Source of the DNA: Pelobates cultripes
Lineage: Eukaryota > Chordata > Amphibia > Anura > Pelobatidae
Assembly: GCA_933207985.1 (NCBI GenBank)
Contig: OW240916.1
Span: 138,102,122 to 138,166,121 of the forward strand
Length of the DNA: 64,000 nucleotides
Reading direction: 5' to 3'
The position numbers were made by a program, and so were the translations under genes. The notes under the pieces are model-generated. The model worked only from the letters and a program-made list of their open reading frames with translations. It did no database searches and had not been told where the DNA came from. Position 1 is the first letter of the stretch. Each line of letters opens with the position of its first letter. This document shows, in pieces, positions 60,089 through 64,000 of this stretch.

Positions 60089-61400
60089 AACAATATGTAA
60101 ACAATGGTGTTATCGAACGCAAATACAAACTTATTTTTTTTTCTGTAAAACACCATAAGGTTATTGTTTATCTTCTAATAAAAACCATGTTTTTGACCAA
60201 CATGCTCAGCATTGTTGTTTAGACTTTCTGTTCATCGACCATCAATCATATAGTGTGTTTTAAGATGTGCCTGCATCCTTATTAGTTGGTAGAAATCCAT
60301 TTTTTTTTCACAGAAGATATTTTGGAAAGGTCATATTGTACAAGAACAATTACTATTGAAAGATATTGACTGTCATGAGAAATGTTGCTTGAGCTTTAAA
60401 AACAATAAGGAAAATCTGTTCTTTGCTTCCACACAAAGCTTGTAATATGGTTTAGTCTTATTTGCGCTTGCAGGATTTTAGAAACATTTAGTTAAAACGT
60501 CCAGAACCTGATGATTGCATGTGTAGTTTTATTCTGTAGGTCTTCAGTTGGGGAAAGGTAAAATGACAAAGTATTTTGTTGACAAATTAAATATCCCTCT
60601 ACAAAAGAGATTGTATGTTAGTTTATATTCTTTACAAATTTTGACACACAGACATTTGTTTAGTTACAATCTACAATTTGTCCAAATTTGGGCAAATCGG
60701 ATTTTTCAAACAAATTCCCAAACTCTGATACGAACTGGATCACAAATCTATTTAAATGTGCAATGGGCTAACATGTTCATTTTTATTCATGATTTGGAAT
60801 TCTGACGTTGATGCCAGAAAAAGTGATGATTGTTGGACATAAAGATGATTTATGGCTAGGAGACAGCTAGTAACTGTTAATTCACAGATCAAGTGAGAAA
60901 GTACCAATTGAAGTTATATACAGATATAAATTAATTTTTTTTACAGCACCTCCTCTCTTTCTATTGGTTACTACATCTCACTTGATCTGTGAGCCAAATG
61001 GCCGGAAAATGTGCCAGTGTACATTACCTATAAGCATACGTATATTATGTGTATATTTGGCAATAAGCTTACTGACAGATTTTCACATTCTGTTGGTTTG
61101 TCTGATTAATTTTTCCAAATCTTTTTTCGTTACTGAGATTCAGATGAGCTGAACCACCATATATCCAAAATTAGTCCAACCAATTTTATTTAAAAAAGTA
61201 AATATGGATATCATGGGCTAATTTATAAAACACCTGCTACCTGCTAGTAATTGAGATAAGTTAAGTTTCTCTCTTGTGCCTTATTTGGATTTAATTTTCT
61301 GGAGGTCTAATTCAAAAGCTCCCAAGTGTCCCTGAAAGTGAACGTTAGAGAAAGAGCCAGACTTATTAGTAAAAACCAAACCCAGACAAACATTTCTTCT
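60089..61400. other. Unassigned sequence with one hairpin
   Basis: A 17-bp perfect inverted pair (TCACAGATCAAGTGAGA at 60882-60898 and its inverse at 60976-60992) encloses 77 bp. It may be a small MITE. The rest shows nothing recognisable. Confidence 0.5.
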
Positions 61401-61559
61401 AAAGTGTAAAAAGTACAGCGCTAGATAAGATTCAATGAACTTATTGAACAGGGCTTACTCATATATTTTAGACATGAGTAAATGGTTTTTCACCTATATA
61501 AAAAGAAAAAAAGGAATTACAATAGTGCAGTATTGATAACATGAATTTAAAAGGAAAAT

Positions 61560-61935
61560 TGGTGAGGGAATAAAGAAATGCTTACAATTGTGGAGCCTTT
61601 TCTACATAATGGCACTGAATGTAAACATTTTATGTGCCTTTTGATTGAAACACAACTTCTGTGGATCACTCAAAATCCTCCAGTAAGGTATATATAAGAT
61701 AGGAAACACAAAATGCAGAGAATAGTGCAGTATCCTAATATCACATAGGTGGCATAAAGATATGATTGTCTGCTCACCTTTTTCTGGGGCCCATAATATG
61801 CTGACTCCAAATTTAACACAATATGTCAAATAACAGCCCGAAATAAAAAAACATACAAAATTATTTTGAGTAGTGTCTTTTAGGCATCCAGGATGCGTTT
61901 CGCCCAATATTTGAGCTTTTTGAAATGGTACAGTC
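61560..61935 (-). mobile_element. Possible Penelope-like segment (minus strand)
   Basis: On the minus strand, GGGCGAAACGCATCCTGGATG is followed by text including ATTTTGAGTGATCCACAGAAG. Such 'GGCGAAACGC' segments recur in frog Penelope-like elements as I recall them. No coding part is present. Confidence 0.35.
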
Positions 61936-62079
61936 TGGATTTGTGATTAACTAAAATACTGCAAATAAATTCTGAATGTCATAAATGTAGTGAGACATTT
62001 AAGAGTGGACAGGAAAATGATAGGTTGGTCTCCAATGACTGTTTGGATATTTCTAAATCTGTTTAACTTATTATTTTGT

Positions 62080-62206
62080 TTGTTTTGTTTTTATTGAATT
62101 TTATCACATCTTTATGTGCAAACATTCATGTGCAACACAGATAGGTTACAAAGCGTAACAAAAACAAAGTTGCAGTATATGGGTGAAAATATAAAACAGT
62201 TTACAC
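62080..62206 (-). mobile_element. Possible minus-strand LINE 3' tail, left part
   Basis: TTTTGTTTTTATTGAATTTT at 62081 on reads on the minus strand as an A-rich tail with AATAAA. The text seems to resume at 63711 after the hAT element. The family (L1?) is not proven. Confidence 0.35.
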
Positions 62207-62351
62207 CATGGGTCATCAACCTGGTCCCTACCGCCCACCTGGAATCCTAAAACGCCCACTGGTTGGCGGTAGGGACCAGGTTGATGACCCATGGTGTAAA
62301 CTGTTTTATATTTTCATCCATATACTGCAACTTTGTTTTTGTTACGCTTTG
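62149..62351. repeat. 87-bp near-perfect inverted duplication with 29-bp loop
   Basis: The arm 62149-62235 pairs with 62265-62351 at 86 of 87 positions by eye; the single difference is GGGTG against GGATG. The left arm consists of 58 bp of flanking DNA, including the hAT target duplication, plus the first 29 bp of the hAT element. Confidence 0.93.
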
Positions 62352-62599
62352 CATAATCCTCCCTCCATCCAGAGAGATGAACGTTCTATTCATCTCTTGC
62401 GCACTTAGCAGGAAGTGCTAGGTTGCAGATTCGAATGCATGAAAGCGCCAGCGTGTGTGCCTAAATGCGCATGTGCGCCCACATCGCGTGCGCGTACGCC
62501 TGTACAAATGCGTGCTCTCATGAACGAGTGTAACACACCGGTAGAGGAAGGGGAGTAGTTGAAGTAGGTAGGGAAATACACAATAGCATGGAGTGGAGT

Positions 62600-63160
62600 A
62601 CTTGGAAAATAGGAGAAAGAAGGAGCAGAGTATTTGTAGAATAGGAGAAAAAAGAGCAGAGTACTTGTAAAGAAAGAGTAGAGTACTTGTAGAAAAGGAG
62701 AAAGAAGGAGCAAAGTACTTGTAAAAAAGGAGAAAGAAGGAGCAGAGTACTTGTAGAATAGGAGAAAGAAGGAGCAGAGTACTTGTAGAATAGGAGAAAA
62801 AAGGAGCAGAGTACTTGTAAAGAAAGAGCAGAGTACTTGTAGAAAAGGAGAAAGACGGAGCAAAGTACTTGTAAAAAGGAGAAAGAAGGAGCAAAGTACT
62901 TGTAGAATAGGAGAAAGAAGGAGCAGAGTACTTGTAAAAAAAGGAGAAAGAAGGAGCAGAGTACTTGTAGAATAGGAGAAAGAAGGAGCAGAGTACTTGT
63001 AAAAAAAGAGTAGAGTACTTGTAGAAAAGGAGAAAGAAGGAGCAAAGTACTTGTAAAAAGGAGAAAGAAGGAGCAGAGTACTTGTAGAATAGGAGAAAGA
63101 AGGAGCAGAGTACTGGTAAAAAAGGAGAAAGAAGGAGCAGAGTACTTGTAGAATACTAAA
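62600..63160. repeat. Minisatellite of 32-bp and shorter units (GGAGCAGAGTACTTGTAGAA)
   Basis: About 17 copies of units with GAGTACTTGTA and GAGAAAGAAGGAGCA. Full units of 32 bp alternate with 20-bp units lacking GGAGAAAGAAGG. Long minus-strand open frames (up to 254 codons, rich in L, F, S, Y) are translations of this array. Confidence 0.95.
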
Positions 63161-63554
63161 AAGAAGCAAAATAAAAAATATAAAAAGGAAAAGGAGAGAA
63201 TTGTTGTTGGCTAATAATAAGTGGGCTACCTAGCTTCCTGCTGGGCATTGCTATTAGGAAGGTAAAAAAATAGAAAAAAGGGGGGGAGGGATTCTGATGC
63301 ACGGATGATAAATCATATTATGAGCAAACAGAGAAATCGTCTAAATATCACCAAAAGAGCAGAACTTTGTTTGTTTCTTACGAAAATCGAACCAGATATG
63401 AAATATTTGTTCTTGCAGCATCAGCCTCAAGGATCTCATTAATTACTAGTAAAGGTAATTTCAATTTACTTTGTTTTCTCATTAAACTTTATAAAGTTAA
63501 AAACATTATAAACATGCATAAAGTAGAAATAAAAAGATAAATGTACGTACAATT

Positions 63555-63582
63555 TTTTATATATATATATATATATATAAAA
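63555..63582. repeat. (TA)n microsatellite
   Basis: A TATATATA run. Confidence 0.95.
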
Positions 63583-63710
63583 CACCCTACTTTCTAAAAA
63601 ATATTCTGCACTTACGAGAAAACTGGTGGGGGGGTAGGGAAATTTTTCCATCAAGAAAGATGCATTAGTGGGAGGTAGATAGAAAAAGGTTGACTACCCC
63701 TGGTTTACAC

Positions 63711-64000
63711 GTTACAATCAAGGTAGTACATGAGTACAGTAATATTCATACACCAGTTTTACAATACTGTGAATGTTGTAAATATAGTACATTTATACAT
63801 GCAGAAATAATGATGTGAACCTAATTCATGCTAGTAGGCGCCAGGTCGGTTAGTTTTGGAGTTTGACATACCCTTGATGCTTGAGTTGAAAAAGACCATA
63901 TATGATGTTGGTCAGGGTGGAATTACGTAAGTGATAGTGAGTTGGAATGACCTCGAGCTTGCAAAAAGCTGTGTGTTGTATGTTCTGGTCAGATAGGGAT
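63711..64000 (-). mobile_element. Possible minus-strand LINE 3' region, right part
   Basis: This continues the text interrupted by the hAT element at 62207-63702 and runs off the window. No coding motif is visible in this part. Confidence 0.3.

Larger units (their letters stand above)
62207..63702. mobile_element. 1.5-kb non-autonomous hAT element with minisatellite
   Basis: The left end is CATGGGTCATCAACC; the right end on the minus strand is CAGGGGTAGTCAACC. The flanks are identical: GTTTACAC at 62199-62206 and 63703-63710. There is no transposase. A CpG-rich stretch (62400-62530, e.g. GCGTGCGCGTACGCC) and a 32-bp minisatellite lie inside. It interrupts an older minus-strand LINE tail. Confidence 0.9.

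Noticed and set aside
59476..60128. Hydrophobic open frames on the minus strand (82-122 codons) that look like membrane proteins
   Set aside because: They lie in the LTR-like element, one crosses its boundary, and the hydrophobicity follows from T-rich sequence; no motif is recognisable.
62405..63169. Open frame of 254 codons on the minus strand with repeated LLLSPFLQVLCSFF-like units
   Set aside because: It is a translation of the 32-bp minisatellite; three overlapping frames on the same strand give similar lengths. No start context or domain supports a protein.

Overview
The window looks like non-coding, repeat-dominated vertebrate DNA, most likely from an anuran amphibian. That is an inference from the mix of repeats: TTAA-flanked MITEs with AAGGGACACTATAG-type ends, a short palindromic element built on CCTTAAGGGGTTAA, L1, CR1-type LINEs, Penelope with a GIY-YIG remnant, DIRS-like elements, Tc1, hAT elements and solo LTRs. 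I found no intact host gene, no convincing exon, and no tRNA, rRNA or CRISPR array. Nearly all long open frames are translations of simple repeats or fragments of decayed transposon proteins.

Layout. 0.5-1.5 kb: palindromic element and a CR1-type LINE 3' part. 3.1-4.0 kb: LINE tail, internally deleted LTR copy and an hAT transposase scrap. 4.1-7.7 kb: decayed minus-strand L1. 8.1-13.8 kb: a 113-bp hAT MITE, three TTAA MITEs and a 5'-truncated L1 with a 17-bp target duplication. 16.9-21.4 kb: Penelope 3' part (minus strand), split by a 3.1-kb hAT element full of tandem arrays. 21.9-23.9 kb: DIRS gag and reverse transcriptase remnants. 28.9-32.7 kb: TTAA MITEs, a fold-back-like inverted repeat and a solo LTR. 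33.8-35.1 kb: hAT-like end, CA/TG repeats and two palindromes. 41.4-46.5 kb: a 5-kb element with inverted terminal repeats, probably a non-autonomous DIRS relative. 48.1-49.4 kb: Tc1 remnant interrupted by a MITE. 49.8-51.0 kb: MITE interrupted by a solo LTR. 51.4-55.2 kb: 3.8-kb hAT element with purine-rich and CA-rich arrays. 56.2-57.4 kb: fairly well preserved CR1-type LINE. 58.4-60.1 kb: MITE and a 927-bp LTR-like element. 62.1-63.7 kb: 1.5-kb hAT element with a minisatellite and a near-perfect inverted duplication that includes flanking DNA.

The genes do not form a pathway. What the window records is an insertion history. At several sites the target duplications are intact, so the pre-insertion sequence and the order of events can be read. 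The best leads are the inverted duplication at 62149-62351, the recurrence of tandem arrays inside bounded, transposase-less hAT elements, the fold-back structure at 30.2-31.3 kb and the inverted-repeat element at 41.4-46.5 kb. Family names rest on motifs read by eye and were not checked against any database.
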